64,000 nucleotides of DNA from positions 310,001 to 374,000 of the forward strand of contig JAHBSL010000001.1 in assembly GCA_019639135.1 (NCBI GenBank). Direction: 5' to 3'. The stretch comes from Acidobacteriota bacterium (GTDB taxonomy: Bacteria > Acidobacteriota > Blastocatellia > Pyrinomonadales > Pyrinomonadaceae). Positions 18,478 through 26,653 of the stretch are shown here, one piece after another. The stretch's first letter is position 1. Each line of letters opens with the position of its first letter. Under the pieces are notes generated by a model. The model made no database searches and was not told the DNA's origin. It worked only from the letters and a program-made list of their open reading frames with translations. The translations under genes and the position numbers were made by a program.

Positions 18478-21063
18478 ATGGAAAATGCCACCCCAATGCT
18501 TCGGCAGTACCTTGAGATCAAGAAGCAGTATCCGGGTACGATTCTTTTCTTCCGTTTGGGCGATTTTTACGAAATGTTCAATGAGGATGCTCTGATCGGC
18601 TCGCGTGAGCTTCAGATCACCTTAACAGCCCGTCAAAAAGACTCGCCAAACCCGATCCCGATGTGTGGAGTTCCCTATCATGCAGCCTCGGGATACATTT
18701 CGAAGCTGGTTTCAAAGGGCTATCGGGTAGCGATCTGTGACCAAACCGAACAGCCGACCAAGGGTACGAAGCTCGTTCGACGAGAGGTCGTCCGGATAAT
18801 CACGCCGGGCACGGCGGTCGATGAACAGTTGCAGGATGAACGCGAACCCCTTTTCCTTGCATCTGCGGTCGAACTAAATGACTTGGTCGGCGTTGCTTTT
18901 CTGGACGTTTCGACGGGCGAGTTTTTTGTGTCTGAGTTCGATGGAGCCGACCGCTGGGTAAAGGCACGCGAAAGGATCGATCGATACTGCCCGAAGGAAC
19001 TTGTGCTCCCGAATACTCATTCACAGAGATGGGCCGCAGACCTCGGTTTCGCCTCTCGCGAGAGCATTCTCTATCCTGAGGTATCTACGACGAGTGGATC
19101 GCCTAATGAGATAACCATCACGCCTGTAAATGACGAATCTTCGGAATTGAACCTCGCAGCGGCTCGGCTTCAAAAACAATTTGGCGTTAAGACGCTGGCC
19201 GGATTTGGGATCGAGGACCGTAGCGCCGCGATAGCCGCGGCCGGCTCGTGCCTCGCCTATGCACTCGAGACTCGACGGGATGCAGCAGAGCATATCCTTG
19301 GGCTTACCTTTCAGGTGGCAAATGAGTTCCTCAATCTCGATGCGATAACCATCGCGAACCTTGAGCTTATTGTCGGCCGCAACGGTTCGTCAAAAACAAG
19401 CCTTTTGGGGACCATCGATAGTACCGTCACTGGAATGGGATCTCGGCTTTTGCGGGCTTGGCTTATGCGGCCATCGGTCAAGCGAAGCGAAATTGAGACC
19501 CGGCTCAATGCGGTCGATGAGCTTGGCGATTCGATCCTTCGGGACAAAGTGCGCTTTCTTCTGAAGAGCGTTTATGACATCGAGCGGCTTGTCGGCAAAC
19601 TGGGCATGCCATCATTTAACGCCCGTGATCTGCTTGCCATCTCACGCTCGCTCGGACAAACTCCGGAACTAAATGCCTCGATCCGAGATGCCCGATCGCT
19701 TCTTCTACAGGTTCTTGCCGAGAATATTCACGAACTGCCTGAGATCCGCGAGCTAATAGCCAAAGCGATCGATGACGAACCTCCCGTGAATCTAACTGAA
19801 GGTGGAACGATCCGGACGGGGTTCAATACTGAGATCGATGAGATCCGCAGCGTTGCAGATTCCGTAAAGCAAGCCATCGCGGCTTTTGAAACTCAAGAGC
19901 GAGAGCGGAGCGGGATCCCGACACTAAAGGTGCGGTTCAACAATGTATTCGGCTATTACATCGAGGTCTCGAAAGCGAATATCGCAAAGGCGCCGGACGA
20001 CTACGAACGGAAGCAAACACTTGCCAATGCGGAACGGTTCACGACACCGCAACTGAAAGAATGGGAATCTTCCGTACTCGGAGCCGAGGAACGCATCATT
20101 CGACTTGAGACCGAGATCTTCGCCGAGGTAGTTGGAGCCGTCCGAAACGAGATCAAGAAGCTGCAATCTACGGCGCGTGCCATTGCAACGCTCGATGCTC
20201 TAGCGGCACTAGCCGAAACGGCGGCAAAGAGAAACTACATTCGGCCGGTTCTTCATGACGGGGACGAGATCGAGATCAAAAATGGCCGGCATCCGGTCGT
20301 CGAGGCTTTTCTTGAGAGATCATTCGTTCCTAATGACGTGTACCTCAACAATTCGACCGATCGGCTTCTAGTGATAACGGGAGCGAATATGGGCGGAAAG
20401 TCCACGCTATTACGTCAGGTCGCCTTGATCCAGGTCCTTGCACAGATCGGGTCATTCGTTCCGGCAACCTCGGCACGCCTCCCGATCGTTGACAGGATCT
20501 GGACGCGGGTCGGGGCATCCGATGACCTCGCCTCCGGCCGTTCGACGTTCATGGTCGAGATGACCGAGACGGCGACCATTCTTAACAATGCAACGCCGCG
20601 AAGCCTGGTCATTCTTGATGAGATCGGCCGAGGCACTTCGACATTTGACGGGCTCGCCATCGCGTGGTCAGTTGCCGAGTATCTGCACAACTCGCCGGAC
20701 CACGCCGCAAAAACCCTCTTCGCAACGCATTATCACGAACTTGCGGAGTTGGCTGAGCACCTGCCCGGTGCTAAGAATTATCAGATATCGGCGATAGAAC
20801 GGGACGGCGAAGTAGTTTTCCTGCATAAGCTGACGCCCGGACAGGCATCAAAGTCGTACGGTATCGCCGTGGCCCGGCTTGCGGGGCTTCCCTCAGCGGT
20901 GATCGACAGGGCCAATGAAGTTCTGCAGAAACTTGAGAAATATGAGCTCGCTGTATTTTCCGACGAACCCGCTTCGGGACTTCGGCGGGCCGCAGGCCGA
21001 TCGGTCGCGGCTCAGATGTCCTTATTTGGCGGACAGGCGGAAAGCGAAGGCGGTGAGAACTAG
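18478..21063 (+). CDS. mutS: DNA mismatch repair protein MutS
   Basis: An 861-residue mismatch sensor. The N-terminal mismatch-binding domain has the Phe-x-Glu wedge in FFRLGDFYEMF (residues 21-31), followed by connector, lever and clamp domains. The C-terminal ATPase has Walker A ITGANMGGKSTLLRQ, Walker B LVILDEIGRGTSTFDG and FATHYHEL. Full length (E. coli 853), no missing motif. It works with MutL, not found here. The NagZ-like gene starts 9 bp downstream, so the two may be co-transcribed. Confidence 0.97.
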   Translation: MENATPMLRQYLEIKKQYPGTILFFRLGDFYEMFNEDALIGSRELQITLTARQKDSPNPIPMCGVPYHAASGYISKLVSKGYRVAICDQTEQPTKGTKLVRREVVRIITPGTAVDEQLQDEREPLFLASAVELNDLVGVAFLDVSTGEFFVSEFDGADRWVKARERIDRYCPKELVLPNTHSQRWAADLGFASRESILYPEVSTTSGSPNEITITPVNDESSELNLAAARLQKQFGVKTLAGFGIEDRSAAIAAAGSCLAYALETRRDAAEHILGLTFQVANEFLNLDAITIANLELIVGRNGSSKTSLLGTIDSTVTGMGSRLLRAWLMRPSVKRSEIETRLNAVDELGDSILRDKVRFLLKSVYDIERLVGKLGMPSFNARDLLAISRSLGQTPELNASIRDARSLLLQVLAENIHELPEIRELIAKAIDDEPPVNLTEGGTIRTGFNTEIDEIRSVADSVKQAIAAFETQERERSGIPTLKVRFNNVFGYYIEVSKANIAKAPDDYERKQTLANAERFTTPQLKEWESSVLGAEERIIRLETEIFAEVVGAVRNEIKKLQSTARAIATLDALAALAETAAKRNYIRPVLHDGDEIEIKNGRHPVVEAFLERSFVPNDVYLNNSTDRLLVITGANMGGKSTLLRQVALIQVLAQIGSFVPATSARLPIVDRIWTRVGASDDLASGRSTFMVEMTETATILNNATPRSLVILDEIGRGTSTFDGLAIAWSVAEYLHNSPDHAAKTLFATHYHELAELAEHLPGAKNYQISAIERDGEVVFLHKLTPGQASKSYGIAVARLAGLPSAVIDRANEVLQKLEKYELAVFSDEPASGLRRAAGRSVAAQMSLFGGQAESEGGEN

Positions 21064-21072
21064 GAGAATTTA

Positions 21073-22149
21073 TTGGTTAGTTCACTTGGCAAATTATTTT
21101 TTATAGGGATTCCGGGTCCGGAGATCGATTCAAATACGAGAGAACTGCTCGATCATGTGAGGCCGGGCGGGGTTTGCCTGTTTGCCCGGAACATAAAGTC
21201 GGCCGAGCAGGTGAACGCACTACTCCTGGGGATTCGTGATGTCCTTGGCCCGCAGGTTATGCTCAGTGTCGATCAGGAAGGCGGGTCGGTCGATCGCCTG
21301 CGGCGGATCATTGAGCCGTTCCCTGCCGCGGAAAAGATAAGTACCGCCGAAGAAGCCGCCGAACACGGCTCCCTCATCGGACGAACGCTTCGGCTGCTCG
21401 GTTTCAACTTAAACTTCGCTCCGGTCGTCGATGTCGCAACCGAAAGTCGCCGTCTGAACAACAACGGTTTGCGGGGTCGTTCTTTTGGTCGTTCGGTTGA
21501 CGAGGTCGTCGAACTCGCCGGGAGCTTTCTCGACGCTATGGAGGCCGAGGGGATCGCAGGATGCCTAAAGCACTTTCCCGGGCTCGCCGGTGCCAACGTC
21601 GATTCGCACGAGGAACTGCCGCAGATCGCTGTCGATGAAAGCGAATTTGCATCTCTCGATCTGCCGCCGTTTCGGAGCCTGATCGAAAAGAACAAGGCCC
21701 GTTTCGTCATGGTCGCACATGCCGTTTACCCAAACCTTGCCTTGCAGGAGCGGGACCGAAATGGCAGACTCGTACCTTCTTCCTTGAGCGGTTGCGTACT
21801 AGACGATCTCCTTAGAGGGCAGTGCGGCTTTGAGGGAGTTGCCGTAACGGATGATCTTTTAATGGGAGCAATAACACGCGAATACGGCCTTCCGGATGCG
21901 TGCGTCATGGCGGTCGCGGCCGGCGAGGATATGCTCGCGATCTGCTCCGAGTCTGAGCTGATAAAACGCAGTTTCGAAAGAGTAGCTGAGGCGGCAGCAT
22001 CGGGTGAATTGAGTGAAGCGAGGATCGTATCCGCAATAGCCAGGATCGATCAGGCAGCATCGACACTCGCCGATCCGATCGGACTCGACATGGCCGAGCT
22101 CGAATCGATCTCCGCAAGAGTTGCAGAATTCAAATCACATCTTCGGTAA
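21073..22149 (+). CDS. nagZ: Beta-N-acetylhexosaminidase, GH3 family (NagZ-like)
   Basis: A 358-residue GH3 glycosidase. KHFPGLAGANVDSHEELP (near residues 167-184) keeps the NagZ-specific Asp-x-His dyad in the DSH loop, although the usual KHFPGH is KHFPGL here. VTDDLLMGAI carries the nucleophile Asp. The start is TTG at 21073 with AGGAGAA 4-5 bp upstream; no ATG fits. No signal peptide is visible, so it is probably cytoplasmic, removing GlcNAc from anhydroMurNAc peptides in cell-wall recycling. This links it functionally to the MurU/AmgK-like pair at 39494-41486. Confidence 0.87.
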   Translation: MVSSLGKLFFIGIPGPEIDSNTRELLDHVRPGGVCLFARNIKSAEQVNALLLGIRDVLGPQVMLSVDQEGGSVDRLRRIIEPFPAAEKISTAEEAAEHGSLIGRTLRLLGFNLNFAPVVDVATESRRLNNNGLRGRSFGRSVDEVVELAGSFLDAMEAEGIAGCLKHFPGLAGANVDSHEELPQIAVDESEFASLDLPPFRSLIEKNKARFVMVAHAVYPNLALQERDRNGRLVPSSLSGCVLDDLLRGQCGFEGVAVTDDLLMGAITREYGLPDACVMAVAAGEDMLAICSESELIKRSFERVAEAAASGELSEARIVSAIARIDQAASTLADPIGLDMAELESISARVAEFKSHLR

Positions 22150-22168
22150 TTTCAGTTTATAGTTTGTA

Positions 22169-23725
22169 ATGATGATCTTTCAGAAATTTATCGTTTTTCT
22201 CGTTGTTTTCGTAATGGCCTTTTCGGTTTCGTGCCGCCGCGGCGGTTCGGAGTACGTCACCGTCGCCCTTTCGGAATCTTTTTCCGGGTTCGACACGCTG
22301 ACCTCGGACAAGTCCGATGCCGCCGCCGAACGCGTCCGCAATCTGATGTTCAACGCCCTGGTCAAAAAGACCGAGAGCTTTGATTACACCGGGGAAATGG
22401 CGGAAAGCATCGAGACCTCAGAAGACGGGAAAGCGATCACATTCAAGCTCCGGCAGAAAATAAAGTTCCATAATGGTGCGGGTTTCACCTCGAAAGACGT
22501 TAAGTACACCTTCGACGAACTCTTCAAGAGCACCGGCTATAAGCGGCTCGCGTTCTTTGATTCCGTTGACAAAAAACTCGTGCCGCACATCGATGGCATA
22601 GAAACCCCCGACGAATATACTGTAGTCTTCCGCATCGCGCGTCCGGCCCTAAAAAACCAACTTCTTTCGAATCTCGTTGCCATTCCCATCATTCCCGACG
22701 GAACCGTCGCGACGCAGCGGTCGCAGCCTGTCGGTTCGGGCCCTTTCAAGTTCGTTAATTTCGACCAATCGCAGAGCACGGTCGAACTTGTGGCTTTTGC
22801 GGAGTATTGGGACGGGGCTCCGAAGGTAACCAAGTTGCGCGTTAAGACGATCCCGGACGCGAGTGCCCTGCAGGCCGAACTGCAAACCGGAGCCGTCGAT
22901 ATTGCTCCGGTTCCCTCAAACCTGACACCCGATTCACTCAAGACACTTGCCAGACAGCCGAATTTGGACGTCCAACAGTTCGATGGGTCAAACATCCAAT
23001 ATCTCGGGCTCAATACGCAGTCTGCCCCTTTGATCAACGTAAAGATCCGGCAGGCGATCGGGTATGCGATCGACCGCGAAAAGATCATCCGCGAACTGCT
23101 TTCCGGTCAGGCAAAGATCGCTAATTCGATTCTTCCTGAAGCCTCATGGGCATATTCGCCCGGTACTCAATATGGCTATGACCCGGAGCGGGCGAGGAAG
23201 CTGATCGCCGAGGCGGGCTATAAGAACGAACCGATAAAGTTCAAATTTGCCGCCGGTAATGCCGCCTACAGCAGCTATGCACAGGCGATCCAGAATATGC
23301 TGGTAGAGGTCGGTTTGAATGTCCAGATCGAGACACTTGATCCGAATACGATTCGTGAACAACTTACACAGGGCAATTTCCAGATGAACACCGGCGTTTG
23401 GGTCGGCGGCAATCAGGACCCGATCTTCATGAAGGACCTTTTTACGACCGCTCGTATTCCGGGCCCGAATGTTAGCTGCTGCAACCGCAGCCGCTACAGC
23501 AATGCAGAGGTCGATAAATTGGTTGAGAAGGCCGTGAACGAAACCGATCGTGAAAAGGCCAAGCAGCTTTATGTCGATGCCTGGGCGATCATCAGCAATG
23601 AACTTCCGCTCTTCCCGCTTTGGTATCCGGCAAATATGGTGATCACAAGCAAGCGGATCGGCAATGTGAAGATCAGCCCGAGCGGCGACTGGAGCTTTAT
23701 TAAGGACATAACCGTTCAGAATTAG
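22169..23725 (+). CDS. ABC transporter substrate-binding lipoprotein, family 5 (peptide/nickel type)
   Basis: A 518-residue exported lipoprotein. The signal segment ends in a lipobox, FSVSC, with Cys at residue 22. The mature part has SBP_bac_5 blocks: LMFNALVKK, TFKLRQKIKFHNGAGFTSKDVKYTFDEL and INVKIRQAIGYAIDREKII, and ends near the usual length. The family delivers oligopeptides or other solutes to DppBCDF-like permeases. No permease or ATPase gene is adjacent, so it is an orphan here. Ligand unknown. Confidence 0.88.
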   Translation: MMIFQKFIVFLVVFVMAFSVSCRRGGSEYVTVALSESFSGFDTLTSDKSDAAAERVRNLMFNALVKKTESFDYTGEMAESIETSEDGKAITFKLRQKIKFHNGAGFTSKDVKYTFDELFKSTGYKRLAFFDSVDKKLVPHIDGIETPDEYTVVFRIARPALKNQLLSNLVAIPIIPDGTVATQRSQPVGSGPFKFVNFDQSQSTVELVAFAEYWDGAPKVTKLRVKTIPDASALQAELQTGAVDIAPVPSNLTPDSLKTLARQPNLDVQQFDGSNIQYLGLNTQSAPLINVKIRQAIGYAIDREKIIRELLSGQAKIANSILPEASWAYSPGTQYGYDPERARKLIAEAGYKNEPIKFKFAAGNAAYSSYAQAIQNMLVEVGLNVQIETLDPNTIREQLTQGNFQMNTGVWVGGNQDPIFMKDLFTTARIPGPNVSCCNRSRYSNAEVDKLVEKAVNETDREKAKQLYVDAWAIISNELPLFPLWYPANMVITSKRIGNVKISPSGDWSFIKDITVQN

Positions 23726-23754
23726 CTCCGGGCGGCCTCCGGAACGGTTTAGGC

Positions 23755-23782
23755 TTGACAAACCCTTTTCTAAAAGTAAAAT
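23755..23782 (+). promoter_or_regulatory. Promoter of the tRNA-Gly/tRNA-Cys unit
   Basis: A consensus -35 TTGACA (23755-23760), a 16-bp spacer and -10 TAAAAT (23777-23782) lie 13 bp before the mature 5' end of tRNA-Gly. This is one of the best sigma-70-like promoters in the window, as expected for stable RNA. Confidence 0.8.
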
Positions 23783-23795
23783 AAGGGTTTGCTGT

Positions 23796-23870
23796 GCGGG
23801 AGTAGCTCAGTGGTAGAGCGCAACCTTGCCAAGGTTGAAGTCGCGAGTTCGACCCTCGTCTCCCGCTCCA
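23796..23870 (+). tRNA. tRNA-Gly (anticodon GCC)
   Basis: A 75-nt cloverleaf with acceptor arm GCGGGAG/CTCCCGC, D-loop AGCTCAGTGGTAGAGC, anticodon loop TTGCCAA (anticodon GCC), T-loop GTTCGACCC and genomically encoded CCA. It reads glycine GGC/GGU codons. It is followed 91 bp later by tRNA-Cys, with the same promoter upstream. Confidence 0.97.
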
Positions 23871-23921
23871 CGTTTTCCAAGGAGAAATGATAACGGAGAA
23901 ACGGTGAAGAAATTGGCTTTG

Positions 23922-23956
23922 CCTTTATCCCTTATCCTTTCTCCTTTATACTTTTC
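23922..23956 (+). repeat. Heptamer tandem repeat between the two tRNA genes
   Basis: Five consecutive 7-bp units: CCTTTAT, CCCTTAT, CCTTTCT, CCTTTAT, ACTTTTC. The array fills most of the spacer between tRNA-Gly and tRNA-Cys, whose left part also carries purine-rich GGAGAAA copies that could pair with it. Period 7 is the same as in most arrays upstream of guaA, although the unit sequence differs. Confidence 0.6.
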
Positions 23957-23961
23957 TCGAT

Positions 23962-24036
<75 letters not shown>

Positions 24037-24075
24037 ATTTAACGTCAACGACCTAGACAATTTAAGAATGCAAAG

Positions 24076-24101
24076 GAGCGGCCCGATGACCGCTCTTTTT
24101 T
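24076..24101 (+). terminator. Intrinsic terminator of the tRNA unit
   Basis: The stem GAGCGG/CCGCTC with an 8-nt loop (CCCGATGA) is followed directly by six Ts. It lies 39 bp after tRNA-Cys. The ATG in its loop should not be taken as a gene start. Confidence 0.85.
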
Positions 24102-24145
24102 GCAATCTGTGCCTATTGTGCGCCATTAGTGTAGAATGCTTCAGT

Positions 24146-24550
24146 ATGACAAATCGGCTACCACCTGAGATTAAGTGCGCAAAAGCTGTCGAAATTGACT
24201 CTGGTGTTACACGTGCCCTGACGGTAAGGGCCGACAGTAGCTGTCATTTTTTCGAGCCGTTTCCTGCCGGTGATTACGTCGTTCAGCTTCGCTTAGATTG
24301 GAGCGATATAGACAACACGACGGGTAATCCTACTCTAGATGCAGATTTTTGTATACCGGGAACGACGAAATTTGACAAAACAATGAAGCGACATCCGGCT
24401 CATCAAACTAAGAAAGAGAAAGATAATTCGATCAATATGTATCTTTACGAGTTTGAATACGAGGATATAAAGTTACGTTTGATCGTTGAGTTAACCATAG
24501 CTCGTGAAATTGCTGGTCGAGCCCGAATCGCACACGAGAATGAGTATTAA
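24146..24550 (+). CDS. Unrecognised protein next to tRNA-Cys
   Basis: I do not recognise this protein. From ATG 24146 it has 134 residues; the frame is open back to 24068 (160 residues) but the earlier ATGs lie before or inside the tRNA terminator. If a start near 24086 were used, residues such as ALFCNLCLLCAISVECFS would form a signal-like segment, so export cannot be excluded. The body has alternating hydrophobic strands (DYVVQLRLDWSDID, LRLIVELTIA) suggesting a beta-rich fold. Base composition is lower in G+C than the neighbouring core genes, and no ribosome site is clear. It may be a recently acquired gene or an ORFan. Confidence 0.4.
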   Translation: MTNRLPPEIKCAKAVEIDSGVTRALTVRADSSCHFFEPFPAGDYVVQLRLDWSDIDNTTGNPTLDADFCIPGTTKFDKTMKRHPAHQTKKEKDNSINMYLYEFEYEDIKLRLIVELTIAREIAGRARIAHENEY

Positions 24551-24775
24551 ATGTAATGGACCCGTTTCGCTTGTCAACGAGAATGAAGACTCCCCGAACA
24601 CAGAACTTGCCGTCGATAAATGAGACCTCTTCCAGAAATTGAGTCCAAGAATACCACCCGGCTTTAACAATCGCGGGTCTTATGAACTTCCTAGAATGTC
24701 TCTTTCTGAAAGGGATTTCTTATCGAGCATTTAGCTTTAGTTCGTATCTGGCGAACCAAATTGCGTTGAGTATAA

Positions 24776-25636
24776 TTGAAATTTAGAGCACTTTCGAGAC
24801 TCTTGAACAGTTTCTTCGCAGAGTTTACGAAATTCAGACTGCAAATGCCTTCTTCCTATGACGAGTTCGAAAGCGTATCCGGGCAGGACGCAAGGGATCT
24901 CTTCTCTGACGCGTTGGGGGGAGATGTTCTGGCCGGGATGTGGGTAACAGTAGTTCTCGGCAGTATCGGGGCTTCTCTAGACGCTGCACGGGTGCAAATG
25001 GACCGTATGCAGAAAGGACTCTCAGACTGGCGACTGGGCTTGCATGGTGCGAGTAGCCAGATGCATTCCGACACCCACTTTTACTTTATTTGTTGGCATT
25101 CAATTCACGAGAAGATCAGGTTTCTCAAAGATAAATTCCCTTTTACTGCACCTCGATGTAGTTATAAGAAATACAGGGTAGTTCTTGAACGCTATTCCGG
25201 TGCTCGTGATCATTTAGAGCACTCATATGATAGATTCCAAGGGAAAAAACGGAACAAAGTCATGGAAGGCGGTACGAGCGATTACATCAGTGGTGAGACA
25301 TACTATTACGGGGATGATTGTTTCGATATTGGACCTAATTCACTTAACCTTCTCGTAGAAATTGTCGAATCCGTGTACGAAGAGCTTTTCTGCGACGCAA
25401 AGGAATTGCAAAAGCCGGTGAAAGAAAAAGTAAGACAATACCTTAACGCGTTGGAATTTGTCCGCGATGATGGACGGCCGCTAGATTCGTTTGCACTGAC
25501 AACAATCGTACAAACATCAGCACGCTTTTTCGATCGTGACGGAAATTGTCTGGATGTGCACCCCAACTTTCAGGCCTTGCTAAGCAATGTCTCCATATCA
25601 AGTAAGGGTCTGAAGGGTCAGGCAAAAGACCGATGA
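24776..25636 (+). CDS. Unrecognised protein with a HEPN-like R-D-x3-H motif
   Basis: Up to 286 residues from TTG 24776; ATG 24845 (263 residues) is the likelier start, because a TATAAT hexamer overlaps the TTG at 24771-24776. No family is recognised with certainty. The sequence is mostly helical, with a hydrophobic stretch at about residues 52-68. In the middle, the helix RVVLERYSGARDHLEHSYDRF has Arg144-Asp145-x3-His149, which fits the RX4-6H motif (polar residue after Arg) of HEPN ribonucleases. Composition is less G+C-rich than flanking genes and it sits just downstream of two tRNA genes. A HEPN-type nuclease is only a hypothesis; the motif is short and could be coincidental. Confidence 0.5.
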   Translation: MKFRALSRLLNSFFAEFTKFRLQMPSSYDEFESVSGQDARDLFSDALGGDVLAGMWVTVVLGSIGASLDAARVQMDRMQKGLSDWRLGLHGASSQMHSDTHFYFICWHSIHEKIRFLKDKFPFTAPRCSYKKYRVVLERYSGARDHLEHSYDRFQGKKRNKVMEGGTSDYISGETYYYGDDCFDIGPNSLNLLVEIVESVYEELFCDAKELQKPVKEKVRQYLNALEFVRDDGRPLDSFALTTIVQTSARFFDRDGNCLDVHPNFQALLSNVSISSKGLKGQAKDR

Positions 25637-25950
25637 GTGAAACGAAATATACAATTACCACCGGCCACACGCCTCGCTTGGGGACTCACCCCCAGGCAAA
25701 TTCCTAGCTCGCCATCTGAACCGGACCACTCTACTTTAGCTTGGTACTAATCCGGAGAGGTTAACACCTACATCGCATTTCCTTTCCAAAGCATCATAAA
25801 GAGTAAGAAAACCTCTCTGCCGGGGGGAGTTGTGTCCGAAGGGCAGAACTTTGCTTGCTCCGTTCTCGTTGAAGAGAATTTGAAGAGTGTTCTCCCGAGG
25901 CTTCTCACCACTCTTCGCTTTTGACTTACTTTTTGTTAGCTTTGGGAAAA
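25637..25950. other. Gene-free stretch between the unrecognised gene and the DUF305 gene
   Basis: I see no RNA gene, repeat or attachment-site duplication of the tRNA-Cys 3' end here. A 75-codon minus-strand frame (25736-25963) runs across it into the DUF305 start and has no support. The boundary of the low-G+C segment seems to fall within this stretch. Confidence 0.4.
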
Positions 25951-26643
25951 ATGAGAATTTCAAGTGCTTTTTCGTTCGCCGGAAGAACCGAGTGGTTGAA
26001 ATACTGCCTTTTGTTGACGGCGGTCCTGGCTTCGCTTTCGTTCAGCATCATTGGCCAAACGACGGAGGTTCAAAAGCCCCGCGTTGTTCAGCCCGGTGCT
26101 CCGGGCCAGCCGACACGCCAGCTTTCGAGCGATACAAGAGCAACCCTTTTGGCCGTTTCGCCGAAAGATGTCGAGTTCATGCAGGGCATGATCATGCACC
26201 ACGCACAGGCGGTTGAGATGACGGCGTTGATCGAAGACAGAACGACGAACCGGGACGTTCAGCTACTCGGCGAACGCATCAGCAAGTCCCAAGAGGACGA
26301 GATCGCGTTCATGATGCGATGGCTCGAATTAAGAAATCAACCAACTGAAACCAAAGCCCACGGCGGCTCATCACACGGCGGCGTTGGCTCGCATCGAATG
26401 CCGGGAATGCTCTCTGCCGCTCAGATGAACGAACTCCGAAACGCGAAAGGACGCGAATTCGACCGGCTCTTCCTAGAGGGGATGATCCAACATCACGAGG
26501 GTGCTCTCGTTATGGTCAAGGACCTTTTTGATACCGCCGGTGCCGGGCAAGATGCCGAACTTTTCAATTTTGCTACCGATGTAGATAGCGGCCAGCGTGC
26601 CGAGATAAAATCAATGGAAACTTTGTTATCAAGAATCCCGTAA
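25951..26643 (+). CDS. DUF305 family exported protein
   Basis: A 230-residue protein with an N-terminal hydrophobic export or anchor segment (YCLLLTAVLASLSFSII), then a DUF305 domain. DUF305 is a ferritin-like helical fold with paired histidines: FMQGMIMHHAQAVEM near residue 78 and FLEGMIQHHEGALVM near residue 182, each with an MI-x-HH core. A His/Gly-rich linker (HGGSSHGGVGSHRM) separates the halves. The family is often linked to copper or other metal handling in the periplasm. It is 10 bp upstream of the LVIVD-propeller gene, so they form an operon. Confidence 0.85.
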   Translation: MRISSAFSFAGRTEWLKYCLLLTAVLASLSFSIIGQTTEVQKPRVVQPGAPGQPTRQLSSDTRATLLAVSPKDVEFMQGMIMHHAQAVEMTALIEDRTTNRDVQLLGERISKSQEDEIAFMMRWLELRNQPTETKAHGGSSHGGVGSHRMPGMLSAAQMNELRNAKGREFDRLFLEGMIQHHEGALVMVKDLFDTAGAGQDAELFNFATDVDSGQRAEIKSMETLLSRIP

Positions 26644-26653
26644 TTGCTAAATC

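Noticed and set aside
24086..24145. ATG at 24086 with GGAG upstream as the start of the tRNA-adjacent gene
   Set aside because: This ATG and its apparent ribosome site are parts of the intrinsic terminator hairpin that follows the tRNAs, so I favour a later start, with low confidence.
25736..25963. 75-codon minus-strand frame
   Set aside because: It overlaps the DUF305 start, has no ribosome site and no recognisable features.
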